From positions 124,001-188,000 of the forward strand of contig NZ_FMZA01000003.1 of assembly GCF_900102685.1 (NCBI RefSeq): a stretch of 64,000 nt of DNA, read 5' to 3'. The stretch is from Melghirimyces thermohalophilus. Its GTDB lineage: Bacteria; Bacillota; Bacilli; Thermoactinomycetales; DSM-45169. This document shows positions 19,665 through 29,472 of the stretch, piece after piece (the stretch's first letter is position 1; each line of letters opens with the position of its first letter). Position numbers and translations under genes: made by a program. The notes below the pieces were generated by a model. The model was not told where the DNA came from, searched no databases, and worked only from the letters and a program-made list of their open reading frames with translations.

Positions 19665-20897
19665 ATGAAAATCCGAGTACAAAAGTTTGGCGGAACTTCG
19701 GTGGCCACTTTGGAACGCCGGCAGCGTGTCGTCCATCATATCCAGCAGGCCATTGAAGAAGGTTGTGGTGTTGTCGCTGTGGTTTCGGCGATGGGACGTA
19801 AAGGGGATCCCTACGCCACAGACACATTTTTAAACTGGATCACGGAAAATGGGCAGTCCCTTTCTCCGCGGGAACAAGATTTGCTACTCTCCTGCGGGGA
19901 GATCATTTCCGCCTCCACCCTATCCAGCCTGTTAAACCGAGAGGGAATTCCCAATACGGTGCTTACCGGAGGGCAGGCTGGAATTATCACCAACGATAAC
20001 TACAACAACGCACAGATCCTAACCATCAATCCCAAGCGCGTCCAGGAGGAATTGAAGCAGGGGAAAGTGGTTGTATTGGCCGGGTTTCAGGGCCAAACGG
20101 TCGATGGAGAGACGACGACCTTGGGCCGCGGGGGGAGCGACACGACCGCTACTGCCCTCGGGGTCGCTCTAAATGCTGACGTGGTCGATATCTTCACCGA
20201 TGTAGAGGGTGTGATGACCGCCGATCCCCGGATTGTGGAGGATGCGGCCCCTCTCGAGAGCGTCACTTATACGGAGATCTGCAATTTAGCCTTCCAAGGG
20301 GCGAAGGTGATTCACCCCCGTGCGGTGGAACTGGCCATGCAGACCAATGTGCCGATCCGGGTGCGATCCATCAACCGCGATCATCCAGGCACCTTAGTTT
20401 CCAGCACCCATGAGCAACACCGTGTGGCCAGTGAAGTGAACGATCGCCTCATCACCGGCATCACCCAGATGGCCAACGTCACCCAGATCAAAGTTCCGGC
20501 GGGCGAAGGGCAATATGACCTCCAGTTGAAGGTGTTTAAAGCCATGGCGGAAAACGGGATCAGCGTGGACTTTATCAATATTAACCCCAGCGGAGTTATC
20601 TACACCGTGTATGATCATGTTGCGGATCAGGCGGAGACCATCCTTCGCTCCATGGATCTCAAGCCGGAATTGTTGCGGGGATGTGCCAAGGTGTCCTTAG
20701 TAGGTGCTGGTATCGCCGGCGTCCCCGGCGTCATGTCTGAAATCGCCGAAGCGTTGACCAGAGAGGACATCCCGGTACTGCAATCCGCTGACTCTCATAC
20801 GACGATTTGGGTGTTGGTGCCAGGGGAAGATATGGTGAAGGCGGTTCGTTCGTTACACCGAAAGTTTGATCTTCACAAAGCCCATTTAACCAGTTAA
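19665..20897 (+). CDS. dapG: Aspartate kinase, DapG type
   Basis: It phosphorylates aspartate, the first step of the aspartate family. 410 aa. The kinase domain starts VQKFGGTSVA and carries GRGGSDTTATALG. Two C-terminal ACT domains follow (from ~residue 265), as in the diaminopimelate-sensitive aspartokinase I. Position between asd and dapA matches B. subtilis dapG. The ATG at 19665 is preferred to a TTG one codon earlier. Confidence 0.94.
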   Translation: MKIRVQKFGGTSVATLERRQRVVHHIQQAIEEGCGVVAVVSAMGRKGDPYATDTFLNWITENGQSLSPREQDLLLSCGEIISASTLSSLLNREGIPNTVLTGGQAGIITNDNYNNAQILTINPKRVQEELKQGKVVVLAGFQGQTVDGETTTLGRGGSDTTATALGVALNADVVDIFTDVEGVMTADPRIVEDAAPLESVTYTEICNLAFQGAKVIHPRAVELAMQTNVPIRVRSINRDHPGTLVSSTHEQHRVASEVNDRLITGITQMANVTQIKVPAGEGQYDLQLKVFKAMAENGISVDFININPSGVIYTVYDHVADQAETILRSMDLKPELLRGCAKVSLVGAGIAGVPGVMSEIAEALTREDIPVLQSADSHTTIWVLVPGEDMVKAVRSLHRKFDLHKAHLTS

Positions 20898-20965
20898 TAT
20901 ATAGAGAATGGTTGGGTGTTTAAACAGATCTACACCGATAGATCGGGACTAGGGGGATGGACGTC

Positions 20966-21847
20966 GTGCAATTTGGTAGACTTCTGACTGCTATGATTAC
21001 TCCCATGACCGATCGCGGAGCCATTGATTGGCCGCGCGTCGATTCTGTTATTGAACATCTTATTCAGAACGGCACCGATTCTATCGTCGTCGCTGGTACG
21101 ACAGGAGAGTCGCCGACATTAAGCCATCAGGAAAAGCTGGAACTCTTCCGGCATTCGGTTCAGCGAGCCGGCGGTCGCGCCAAAGTGATCGCCGGCACCG
21201 GCAGCAATAACACCGCGGCATCGGTCCAGTTGACCCGCGAGGCGGAAGAGGCTGGAGTAGACGGTGTGATGCTGGTGGTTCCTTACTACAACAAACCGAC
21301 ACAGGAAGGGTTATACCAACATTTCAAAACGGTGGCCGAATCGACATCCCTCCCGGTCATGGTCTACAATATTCCCGGTCGGAGCTCTGTCAACCTCAGT
21401 GTCGATACATTGGTACGGTTGACCCATGAAGTGGAAAATATTACTTCCATCAAAGAGTCGAGCGGGGATCTTGTTTCGTTAATGGATCTTGTGGAACGAA
21501 AACGGGATGGCGTAGCCATTTATAGCGGAATGGATGAGTTGTTGATTCCTTACCTCTCTATCGGAAGTGTCGGCATCGTCAGCGTGGCGAGCCATGTAGC
21601 CGGAAGAGAGATCAAGGAGATGATTGAAGCGTTTTTTGCCGGGGAAGTGGAGAAGTCCGGTGCGATTCAGCGCCGCTTGATTCCCTTGTGGCGAGGCCTT
21701 TTTATGACAGCCAGCCCAGCACCGCTTAAATACGCCCTATCGCTGCTGGACGTTTGCGAGGAACATGTCCGCCTTCCGATCGTTCCCTTGAATCAGGCGG
21801 AAAAGACGCATATGCAGACACTCCTTCACACCATGCAGATCACTTGA
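20966..21847 (+). CDS. dapA: 4-hydroxy-tetrahydrodipicolinate synthase
   Basis: DapA condenses pyruvate with aspartate semialdehyde. Family motifs: GTTGESPTLSHQEK, VVPYYNKPTQEGLYQHF, YNIPGRSSVNLS and the Schiff-base lysine in SIKESSGDL. 293 aa. The GTG at 20966 is chosen because AGGGGG is 9 nt upstream and it aligns with the family start. The ATG at 20957 would touch that site. Confidence 0.95.
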   Translation: MQFGRLLTAMITPMTDRGAIDWPRVDSVIEHLIQNGTDSIVVAGTTGESPTLSHQEKLELFRHSVQRAGGRAKVIAGTGSNNTAASVQLTREAEEAGVDGVMLVVPYYNKPTQEGLYQHFKTVAESTSLPVMVYNIPGRSSVNLSVDTLVRLTHEVENITSIKESSGDLVSLMDLVERKRDGVAIYSGMDELLIPYLSIGSVGIVSVASHVAGREIKEMIEAFFAGEVEKSGAIQRRLIPLWRGLFMTASPAPLKYALSLLDVCEEHVRLPIVPLNQAEKTHMQTLLHTMQIT

Positions 21848-21870
21848 CAAAAGGTGATGAGAGTGTAACC

Positions 21871-21896
21871 CCGGGTCTTAAAGGGCCCGGTTTTTT
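21871..21896 (+). terminator. Terminator after dapA
   Basis: CCGGG/CCCGG stem with a 10-nt loop followed by six T. Confidence 0.7.
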
Positions 21897-21932
21897 CGTT
21901 TGCACTTCTGGAATATTTTCTTATCCGGTTTC

Positions 21933-21962
21933 TTGCAACCCTTCTTTCCATTCGTGTATAAT
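21933..21962 (+). promoter_or_regulatory. Promoter of the RNase J gene
   Basis: TTGCAA, 18-bp spacer, perfect TATAAT. Confidence 0.7.
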
Positions 21963-22028
21963 AACGATAAGTGACTTGTGCGGTTTATGGGTGAACTACA
22001 ATTGAATATGTAACAGGAGGAATTTTTT

Positions 22029-23708
22029 TTGACAAAAAACAACTCACGAAGCAAATTGTCCATTTTTGCTCTCGGTGGGTTGGATGAAATCGGGAAAAAT
22101 ATGTACGTGGTCCGTTACGGCGATGACATCGTCGTAATCGATGCTGGATTGATGTTTCCGGAAGAGGAAATGCTGGGAATCGATGTGGTGATTCCGGATA
22201 TCACGTACTTGCTGGAGAATCGTGACAAAGTGCGCGGGATTCTTGTCACACACGGGCATGAGGACCATATCGGCGGTCTTCCTTACATCCTTAAACAGCT
22301 TCATGTGCCGGTATACGGTACAAAATTGACGATGGGCCTGGTGGAACACAAATTGCGTGAGGCCCATCTTTTAAACCAGACGAAACGGGTGGTTATCAAC
22401 AGCCGGTCGGAAGTGAAGCTGGGTTCGATGAAAGCCACCTTCTTTAAGACGAACCACAGCATCCCTGACTCGGTCGGGATCTGTCTGGAAACGCCGGAAG
22501 GGCGGGTCGTCCATACCGGTGATTTCAAATTTGATATGACCCCCGTCAACGGACAGGCTGCAGATATGCATAAAATGGCTGAGATTGGTAAGAAAGGTGT
22601 TTTATGCCTTCTTTCCGATAGCACCAATGCGGAGCGGCCCGGGTTCACCGGATCGGAACGTACGGTTGGCGAAGCGCTGGAGGCTGTGTTCCGCAAAGCG
22701 AAACAGCGAGTGATTGTAGCCACATTCGCTTCCAATATCCACCGGATCCAACAAGTGGTGGACGCGGCTCACATGCACAACCGAAAGCTGGCTGTTGTTG
22801 GGCGCAGCATGGTTAATGTGGTCAATATCAGCATGGAACTCGGTTATCTGCGTGTTCCCCCCGGTCTGTTGATCGACCCCGATGAGATCAACCGATTGCC
22901 TGCCCATAAGGTGACGGTGATGTCGACGGGAAGCCAAGGGGAACCTATGTCCGCTTTGACGCGTATGGCCAATGGATCCCATCGCAAGGTGGAAATTTTG
23001 CCTGGGGATACGGTGATTTTAGCTGCCACGCCCATTCCCGGCAATGAAAAATTGGTCGCCAAAACCGTCGATAGACTCTTTCGGGTCGGGGCCAACGTGG
23101 TCTACAGCACCAATTCCCAGCATGGTGTCCACGTGTCCGGTCATGGATCCCAGGAAGATCTGAAACTCATGCTCAATTTGATCAAACCGAAATACTTTTT
23201 CCCGATTCACGGTGAGCATCGGATGTTGCGTGCTCACAGCCAACTTGCCGAATCTGTCGGAATTCGTCCGGAGAATATCTTTATCAGTGATAATGGAGAC
23301 GTGGTTGAATTCTCCGGCGGTAAAGCGCGTTACGGCTCCAAGATCCAGACGGGGAATGTCCTCGTCGACGGGTTGGGGGTCGGAGATGTGGGAAATATCG
23401 TTCTTCGCGATCGTAAACTGCTGTCCCAGGATGGCATTCTCGTCGTTGTAGTCACCCTCGGAAAAAATAATGGTAAGATTTTGTCCGGACCCGATATCAT
23501 TTCACGTGGCTTCGTTTATGTGCGCGAATCGGAAAAACTTCTGGAAGAAGCCAACCGCATTGTCACCCAAACGATGGAAAAATGTGTGAGTGAACGGGTC
23601 AGCGAATGGGCATCGCTTAAAACGAGCGTTCGGGATGCTCTGAGTAAGTTCTTATTTGACAAAACACGTCGTCGCCCGATGATCCTTCCGATCATCATGG
23701 AGGTTTGA
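22029..23708 (+). CDS. rnjB: Ribonuclease J (RnjB by position)
   Basis: A metallo-beta-lactamase/beta-CASP ribonuclease with 5'-3' exo- and endonuclease activity in mRNA decay. The zinc motif is VTHGHEDHIGGLPY near residue 75. SDSTNAERPGFTGSE and STGSQGEP are beta-CASP motifs. The C-terminal RNase J domain is present. 559 aa, full length. The TTG start has AGGAGG at 8 nt. B. subtilis rnjB is also directly after dapA; sequence alone cannot exclude an RnjA-type role. Confidence 0.92.
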   Translation: MTKNNSRSKLSIFALGGLDEIGKNMYVVRYGDDIVVIDAGLMFPEEEMLGIDVVIPDITYLLENRDKVRGILVTHGHEDHIGGLPYILKQLHVPVYGTKLTMGLVEHKLREAHLLNQTKRVVINSRSEVKLGSMKATFFKTNHSIPDSVGICLETPEGRVVHTGDFKFDMTPVNGQAADMHKMAEIGKKGVLCLLSDSTNAERPGFTGSERTVGEALEAVFRKAKQRVIVATFASNIHRIQQVVDAAHMHNRKLAVVGRSMVNVVNISMELGYLRVPPGLLIDPDEINRLPAHKVTVMSTGSQGEPMSALTRMANGSHRKVEILPGDTVILAATPIPGNEKLVAKTVDRLFRVGANVVYSTNSQHGVHVSGHGSQEDLKLMLNLIKPKYFFPIHGEHRMLRAHSQLAESVGIRPENIFISDNGDVVEFSGGKARYGSKIQTGNVLVDGLGVGDVGNIVLRDRKLLSQDGILVVVVTLGKNNGKILSGPDIISRGFVYVRESEKLLEEANRIVTQTMEKCVSERVSEWASLKTSVRDALSKFLFDKTRRRPMILPIIMEV

Positions 23709-23716
23709 GACGTATC

Positions 23717-23758
23717 TAAAAAGACCGCGATCTCTTTTACGAGGTCGCGGTCTTTTTT
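23717..23758. terminator. Bidirectional terminator between rnjB and cls
   Basis: AAAAAGACCGCGA and TCGCGGTCTTTTTT form a long perfect stem with A and T runs on either side. It serves both convergent genes. Confidence 0.9.
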
Positions 23759-25217
23759 ACAAGATCGGGGACAACAGTCTGGAGACGGACTCCTTAAAAC
23801 GGATTTTTAAGGGTCGCTGTTCGTACTCCTCCATGGTCAATTCCCGGGATTGTCCCAAATCCGATTGGAAGATGGCTGACAATTGTCGTGTAGTCGGTTG
23901 ATGGTACATGAAGGCATTGACCTCAAAATTGAGCCGAAAACTGCGGACATCGATATTGGCTGTTCCCACCGAGCTGATTTCATCATCGACGATGATCGTT
24001 TTCGCATGGATGAAGCCGTTTTCATACAGGTAAATTTTCGCTCCGGCTTTTAACAGTTCGCCAATATAGGAGTACGTCGCCCAGTAAACAAACATATGAT
24101 CCGGTTTGTTCGGAATCATCATACGGACATCGACCCCTGATAGGCTGGCGATTCTTAAGGCATCTAGCAGGCTGGCGTCGGGAACGAAGTAGGGGGTTTG
24201 AATATAGATCGATTTTTTGGCAGAGGTGATCATTTTGATGTAACCGTTTTTGATCTGTTCCCATTCGGAGTCAGGTCCGCTGGTGACGATTTGCATGGTC
24301 ACTTCCCCAACCGGGGGTGTGACGGGGAAGTAGCGGTCGGAGTAAGCGATGGGGTGGCGGGTGGTGGCCTGGTTCCAATCCAGAATAAATCGGGTTTGCA
24401 ATGCATGGACAGCGGTTCCGATGATGCGCAAATGGGTATCCCGCCAGTAACCGAATTGGGATTTTAATCCCAGGTATTCATCTCCCACGTTGAAGCCACC
24501 CACATAGCCGATTTTTCCGTCGATAATACCCAATTTCCTGTGATTTCGGTAGTTGAGCCGGGGGTTGATAAACGGAAAGGAAGAGGGAAAGAATTCTTCC
24601 ACGTGTCCGCCGGCCTCGATCAGTTGGCGAAATGGTTTTTTCGATGTTTTTCTCGATCCCAAATCGTCAAACAGGACGCGTACTTCAACCCCCTCCATCG
24701 CCTTTCGGGTCAACGTTCGAATGAGTCTTTTTCCCAAGTTGTCATTGCGGAAGATATAGTACTGAAGATGGATGTGGTCCTTGGCCGACTCGATGTCCCG
24801 GAACAAGGAACGAAATTTATCTTTACCGTCGGTAAACAGGTTGACTCGGTTATCCTGGGTCAACACGGCGTCGTTATTGATCAAGTGCATGTAAATCAGA
24901 CTCTGATGTTTCTTCGTGTCAGGATTTTGGAAGGGGAAGGTGTTGTCTTTAATCGCTTGAATCTGTGTGTGAATCAAGTGTTCAATGCCGATTTTATGTA
25001 AATCCTTCCAAACAAAAAGGCGTTTACGACTCAGATTTTGTCCGAAGATCAGGTACAACAAAAATCCTGCTAGGGGGACGAAAAACAGGATTAACAGCCA
25101 GGCCCAAGTGGCGCTGGCATCCCGTCTTTCCATAAAGATCAAGATAATGGCAACCAGGATATTGAGGATGAAGACGATACTGAGCAGAATCGACAATAGG
25201 TTAATGTTTTCATTCAT
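23757..25217 (-). CDS. cls: Cardiolipin synthase (phospholipase D family)
   Basis: It condenses two phosphatidylglycerols into cardiolipin in the membrane. Two N-terminal membrane segments ([40 protein letters not shown]) are followed by two HKD motifs: HRKLGIIDG (~residue 225) and [20 protein letters not shown] (~residue 405). 486 aa, full length. The only reverse-strand gene in its neighbourhood; B. subtilis has no cls here. CAGGGG precedes the ATG. Confidence 0.93.
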   Translation of the reverse strand: MNENINLLSILLSIVFILNILVAIILIFMERRDASATWAWLLILFFVPLAGFLLYLIFGQNLSRKRLFVWKDLHKIGIEHLIHTQIQAIKDNTFPFQNPDTKKHQSLIYMHLINNDAVLTQDNRVNLFTDGKDKFRSLFRDIESAKDHIHLQYYIFRNDNLGKRLIRTLTRKAMEGVEVRVLFDDLGSRKTSKKPFRQLIEAGGHVEEFFPSSFPFINPRLNYRNHRKLGIIDGKIGYVGGFNVGDEYLGLKSQFGYWRDTHLRIIGTAVHALQTRFILDWNQATTRHPIAYSDRYFPVTPPVGEVTMQIVTSGPDSEWEQIKNGYIKMITSAKKSIYIQTPYFVPDASLLDALRIASLSGVDVRMMIPNKPDHMFVYWATYSYIGELLKAGAKIYLYENGFIHAKTIIVDDEISSVGTANIDVRSFRLNFEVNAFMYHQPTTRQLSAIFQSDLGQSRELTMEEYEQRPLKIRFKESVSRLLSPIL

Positions 25218-25358
25218 ATGAGACCCCTGCCTGTCGGTTTTTTAAACCTATCTCGCATCATTCTTACGTTTCCTGCTGGATTCGTCAAGCAGATAGCAGC
25301 AACGAGCATAGGATTCCCACGAGCCCCCCATACTAACTGGAGGAAAAGGGGGATAAGT

Positions 25359-26144
25359 ATGAATGGAAAAATGACACCGCAAACCAATCCGACCACACAA
25401 CCTCCAGGTGCACCTTCTCCCGGAGCTCCCGGACCGCAGCCGGGAACGGATCCGGAAAAGAAAGGGGCCCCAAAGCAAAAAGGAATCGTCGATGCCATAC
25501 AACAGTTGGGTCAAACCAACGTACCTCAGATGGAGTCCAATGTCCACTGTCTCTCTATCATCGGTCAGGTGGAAGGGCATATTGTGATGCCAGCCCAAAA
25601 CAAAACGACCAAGTATGAGCATGTCATTCCTCAGATTGTGGCAGCGGAACAAAACCCCAAAATTGAAGGGGTTGTCGTGATGTTGAATACTGTCGGCGGG
25701 GATGTGGAAGCCGGGCTGGCGATCGCAGAGATGATCGCCTCCATGAGCAAACCGACGGTATCCTTGGTGTTGGGAGGAGGCCACAGTATCGGGGTGCCGA
25801 TCGCGGTGGCTTCCGATGTAAGTTTTATCGCCGAGACGGCCACGATGACGATTCATCCCGTCCGCTTAACCGGTATGGTGGTGGGGGTTCCGCAAACCTT
25901 CGAGTATATGGAAAAAATGCAGGACCGGGTGATCCGGTTTGTTGCGGAACACTCCGCCATCAGCGAGGATCAGTTTCGGGAGTTGATGTTTCGGACCGGC
26001 GAGTTGGCCCGGGATATCGGAACCAATGTGATCGGAGGAGATGCAGTCAAGTACGGTTTGATCGACCATGTGGGGGGCTTGGGCGACGCCTTGACGGAAT
26101 TGAATCGACGAATCGGGACTGGTTCGGAGGGACCGATCCAATGA
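25359..26144 (+). CDS. tepA: ClpP-class protease TepA (translocation-enhancing protein)
   Basis: A 261-aa ClpP/SppA-fold protein linked to protein translocation or to outgrowth in B. subtilis. About 50 N-terminal residues are Pro/Gly/Gln-rich and probably disordered. The nucleophile serine is at ~143 in GGGHSIGVP and the histidine in TMTIHPVRL. The ATG has AAGGGGG 7 nt upstream. It overlaps ylzJ by 4 bp. Confidence 0.92.
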   Translation: MNGKMTPQTNPTTQPPGAPSPGAPGPQPGTDPEKKGAPKQKGIVDAIQQLGQTNVPQMESNVHCLSIIGQVEGHIVMPAQNKTTKYEHVIPQIVAAEQNPKIEGVVVMLNTVGGDVEAGLAIAEMIASMSKPTVSLVLGGGHSIGVPIAVASDVSFIAETATMTIHPVRLTGMVVGVPQTFEYMEKMQDRVIRFVAEHSAISEDQFRELMFRTGELARDIGTNVIGGDAVKYGLIDHVGGLGDALTELNRRIGTGSEGPIQ

Positions 26145-26350
26145 TTTATTACTCCGTCATCCCGATGGAAGCTGCTCTCACCGACCCTTCAGAACAGGGG
26201 CCTGAAATCCGGGAAGTGGATGTAGGAGGTGTCTCCATGGTGGTGGAGATGGAGGGAGGCGGTCAGGGGCGAATCCTGCGCCTGCTCTCCACTGATCCTG
26301 GACATTACTTGGATCCCCGCTATCAACCGGGTTCCCGCGTACGTTTATAA
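26141..26350 (+). CDS. ylzJ: YlzJ-like protein
   Basis: A 69-aa protein starting [13 protein letters not shown] and ending [18 protein letters not shown], typical of the YlzJ family found next to tepA. Function unknown. ATGA overlap with tepA shows coupling. Confidence 0.85.
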   Translation: MIYYSVIPMEAALTDPSEQGPEIREVDVGGVSMVVEMEGGGQGRILRLLSTDPGHYLDPRYQPGSRVRL

Positions 26351-26354
26351 ATCT

Positions 26355-26403
26355 ACATGGCAAGACCCTCCATCCGGATTCGGACTGGAGGGTCTTGCCA
26401 TGT
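26355..26403 (+). terminator. 18-bp perfect inverted repeat after ylzJ
   Basis: ACATGGCAAGACCCTCCA (26355-26372) and its exact complement (26386-26403) enclose a 13-nt loop. It resembles a terminator stem but is followed by TATAATGG, the next promoter's -10, instead of a T tract. Confidence 0.6.
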
Positions 26404-26409
26404 TATAAT
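26401..26409 (+). promoter_or_regulatory. Extended -10 promoter of spoIIIE
   Basis: TGTTATAAT (TGn plus perfect TATAAT) directly abutting the inverted repeat. The -35 region is poor. Confidence 0.5.
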
Positions 26410-26449
26410 GGAAACACAGGAATAGTTTGGACAGAAAAGGGGACCGGTG

Positions 26450-28789
26450 ATGGCGAAACAAAAAAACAAACCCTCCCAAAGTGTATCAAATGCGATTTTA
26501 TTTGAATTATACGGCATTGTGATCTTCACCCTTTCGCTGATGGCGATGGCCCAGATGGGAGCTGTCGGTCGGGCGCTGGGGTATTTATCCCGCTTTTTTG
26601 TGGGTAACTGGGACTTTCTGATCCCACTGGGCGGGTTGATATTGGCGGTCCGCATCATGGCCAAGCGCCGATGGCCGAGCCGCTGGTCCCCCCGCTGGTT
26701 GGGGATCCTGATGATTGTGCTGGCCTTTCTCATCTGGAACCACATGGAAACTTTTGACGCCCTGGAAGAGCAGGGGGCGAAAGGGTCGATCCTCTCCATC
26801 ACGTGGGAACGGATTTTGGAGGAGAAAAATTCCCGTCTTCCGACGGATATCGGAGGTGGTATGGTAGGGGCGATGGGCTATGGGCTGTTTCGTTTTCTAT
26901 TTGACCGAACCGGCTCGACATTAGCTGTGATCGCTCTCGGATTGGCAGGGGTGATGCTGGCGACGGGACTATCCTATGTCAATAGCTTTCATGCTCTGAA
27001 GGCGCGCTGGAATCAATTTGTACAACATTGGAAGGCGGAGCTGCTCCGTCGCTTTACTGATCAGCGTAAAAAAGCGGCAACTTCTTCACGGCGTCGCCCG
27101 GTTTCGAAAGACAAAGGAAAACGGTCGGCGGAACAAAAGGAATCTCCTGATATCCCGGTGATCCACGACTTTTCGGAAAAGGCGGAAGAAGAGAAAGACG
27201 TGCCGGCGGAGCTTGTACAACCGGAGCTTTTTCCGGCGAAACCCCCGATTACGGAGAAAAAGGAGGCACAGGTCCAATCGTCAGACTCTGATAAAGAAAA
27301 ATCCGCTGGTGCAGTGGTGGTTCACTTCAACAAAGAGAAAGACCTTCCCGAGTACCGGCTGCCGCCCTTTACACTCCTCAGTAAGCCGAAAACATCGGGA
27401 AATCGGGATCGTCGTGGGATGACCGATAATGCGAAAAAGCTGGAGAAGACGTTGGAAAGTTTCGGGGTAAAAGCGAAAGTGACGCAAATCCACCGAGGTC
27501 CGGCGGTTACCCGATATGAAGTGCAGCCGGATATCGGGGTCAAGGTGAGCCGGATTGTCAACCTGTCCGACGATATCGCACTGGCACTGGCTGCCAAGGA
27601 CATCCGGATTGAAGCGCCGATTCCGGGGAAAGCTGCTTTAGGTATCGAGGTGCCTAACCCGGAAATATCGATTGTGGGGCTCCGGGATGTGCTGGAAAGT
27701 TCTCAGTATCACGAGGCCCATTCCAAGCTATCCATCGCCCTGGGCCGGGATATCTCCGGTGAACCCATCGTGGGAGATTTGTCTAAAATGCCCCACCTGC
27801 TGGTAGCCGGCGCGACAGGGTCAGGCAAAAGCGTCTGTATTAATGACATCATCTGCAGCATTTTGTACAAGGCAAAACCCAATCAAGTCAAGTTGATGAT
27901 GATCGACCCTAAAATGGTGGAGCTAAACATCTACAACGGGATTCCGCACCTGTTGGCACCGGTGGTTACCGATTCCCGGCGGGCCGCAGTAGCTCTAAAA
28001 AAAGTGGTGGCGGAGATGGAAAAGCGGTACGAGCTGTTTGCGGAATCTGGAGCTAGAGATATTGAACGTTACAATCAACTCGTCCGGGAAAAGGGGGAAA
28101 AGGAGCCAGAGTTACCCTACATCGTGGTGATCGTTGACGAGCTAGCCGATCTGATGATGGTGGCACCGGCGGATGTGGAAGATGCCATCTGCCGACTGGC
28201 TCAGATGGCCCGGGCTGCCGGCATCCATCTGATCATCGCGACCCAACGCCCGTCTGTCGATGTTATAACTGGGGTGATCAAGGCCAATATCCCGTCGCGC
28301 ATCGCCTTCGGCGTCTCCTCAGCAGCCGACTCCCGCACGATTTTGGATATGGGCGGAGCGGAGAAGCTGTTGGGACGGGGGGATATGTTGTACCTGCCGG
28401 TGGGAGCATCCAAACCGATCCGGGTGCAGGGATCTTTCGTTTCCGATTCAGAAGTGGATGCGGTGGTGAAATATGTGAAAGATCAGCAGGAGGCCCGTTA
28501 TCACGACGAAATGATTCCGGAAGAACAGAGCGAGGACACAGCGGAGGAAGACGTGGAGGATAGTCTGTTCCCCCAAGCTGTTCAATTGGTGGTAGAGGCG
28601 AAAACGGCTTCGGTATCTTTGTTGCAACGGCGTCTCCGAGTGGGTTATACCCGGGCGGCTCGCCTGATCGACTTTATGGAGCAAAAAGGGATCGTCGGTC
28701 CCTATGAGGGAAGTAAACCGAGAGAGGTGCTGGTAACCCCTGAACAGCTGGCGGCGCGACAACAAAACTCCGTCTGGCGCTCCGGCTGA
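26450..28789 (+). CDS. spoIIIE: DNA translocase SpoIIIE/FtsK
   Basis: A membrane-anchored DNA pump that clears chromosomes from the division or sporulation septum. 779 aa: about four N-terminal membrane segments (to ~residue 180), a charged linker (~190-310), then the alpha/beta motor with Walker [10 protein letters not shown] (~454-462) and Walker [14 protein letters not shown]. The C-terminal gamma winged helix ([22 protein letters not shown]) reads polar DNA sequences. The ATG follows AAGGGG; a GTG one codon upstream is possible. Confidence 0.95.
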   Translation: MAKQKNKPSQSVSNAILFELYGIVIFTLSLMAMAQMGAVGRALGYLSRFFVGNWDFLIPLGGLILAVRIMAKRRWPSRWSPRWLGILMIVLAFLIWNHMETFDALEEQGAKGSILSITWERILEEKNSRLPTDIGGGMVGAMGYGLFRFLFDRTGSTLAVIALGLAGVMLATGLSYVNSFHALKARWNQFVQHWKAELLRRFTDQRKKAATSSRRRPVSKDKGKRSAEQKESPDIPVIHDFSEKAEEEKDVPAELVQPELFPAKPPITEKKEAQVQSSDSDKEKSAGAVVVHFNKEKDLPEYRLPPFTLLSKPKTSGNRDRRGMTDNAKKLEKTLESFGVKAKVTQIHRGPAVTRYEVQPDIGVKVSRIVNLSDDIALALAAKDIRIEAPIPGKAALGIEVPNPEISIVGLRDVLESSQYHEAHSKLSIALGRDISGEPIVGDLSKMPHLLVAGATGSGKSVCINDIICSILYKAKPNQVKLMMIDPKMVELNIYNGIPHLLAPVVTDSRRAAVALKKVVAEMEKRYELFAESGARDIERYNQLVREKGEKEPELPYIVVIVDELADLMMVAPADVEDAICRLAQMARAAGIHLIIATQRPSVDVITGVIKANIPSRIAFGVSSAADSRTILDMGGAEKLLGRGDMLYLPVGASKPIRVQGSFVSDSEVDAVVKYVKDQQEARYHDEMIPEEQSEDTAEEDVEDSLFPQAVQLVVEAKTASVSLLQRRLRVGYTRAARLIDFMEQKGIVGPYEGSKPREVLVTPEQLAARQQNSVWRSG

Positions 28790-28825
28790 TTGGACAGGGG
28801 TCATGAAAAGACGCAAATGAGGGTG

Positions 28826-28860
28826 TGGGGACAACTCCGGGTGGGGATGTCCCCATTTTT
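28826..28860 (+). terminator. Terminator of spoIIIE
   Basis: TGGGGACA/TGTCCCCA 8-bp stem with a 14-nt loop and a following T run. Confidence 0.75.
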
Positions 28861-29190
28861 CACGTTTCTATGAAACGCTTGAAAAAGCGATGGTTGAGTG
28901 TCGTTTCTGACATGGGATGCGATCAGTGGGGGGTATTACTCAGCGGCCTGCTGGAGGCTGCCGGTCTGATGACTGTTACCGGTAGGGTTAAAAACCTCGG
29001 GAGAAGCGGAGGTAGCGATGATGGAGGTCAGTCCCTGGGATCGAAACTTGATCCCCAATTTGACCCCATCTCCGACCACGTTAGCGGGGCACGGGCCTAT
29101 CTCTTTAGCGATACCCATTTTCAGGAAGTGATACCCTTTCGGCGTCTGAGCCGCCACCTATTTCGGCTTGGCAGTGGGGATCGTTTGAAT
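28861..29190. other. Unassigned 330-bp stretch between spoIIIE and ymfF
   Basis: No recognisable gene. Overlapping open frames occur on both strands: 28870-29211 (+, 113 aa, no ribosome-binding site), a 37-codon + frame starting MMEVSPWDRNL (~29015) after GGAGGT, and 28936-29157 (-, 73 aa, GTG start, no clear site). None resembles a family I know. A strong rightward terminator follows, suggesting that something here is transcribed to the right. Confidence 0.4.
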
Positions 29191-29232
29191 CAGCCAGCTC
29201 TTTTGGATTGACAGTTTGGAGCTGGCTGTTTT
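29191..29232 (+). terminator. Strong terminator in the spoIIIE-ymfF gap
   Basis: CAGCCAGCTC and GAGCTGGCTG form a perfect 10-bp stem followed by TTTT. The spoIIIE transcript already has its own terminator upstream. Confidence 0.7.
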
Positions 29233-29400
29233 GTTGGGGTGGGCGGCAGGCCCTTGCAGCCATTGAAATCCGATGAAACCTGTTAAAAAGAGAGATGTTT
29301 TTTCCTTTCTCCGCAGCATTTCTGTGGAGAACGGTCATACTATAGAATATTGAGTGGATTTCGGGAGTTGGGGGTATCTCTCGCATGCCTCTCTGTTCTT

Positions 29401-29409
29401 TGGTACAAT
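29401..29409 (+). promoter_or_regulatory. Extended -10 promoter of ymfF-ymfH
   Basis: TGGTACAAT; the -35 match is weak. A CATACTATA box at 29336-29344 could be a sporulation -10 element, but no good partner box was found. Confidence 0.4.
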
Positions 29410-29472
29410 TTAGTTATGAAACCCGGTTTTAAACGGCCGGATTCCTGTGATTTACAGAAAAGAGGTGTGGGT

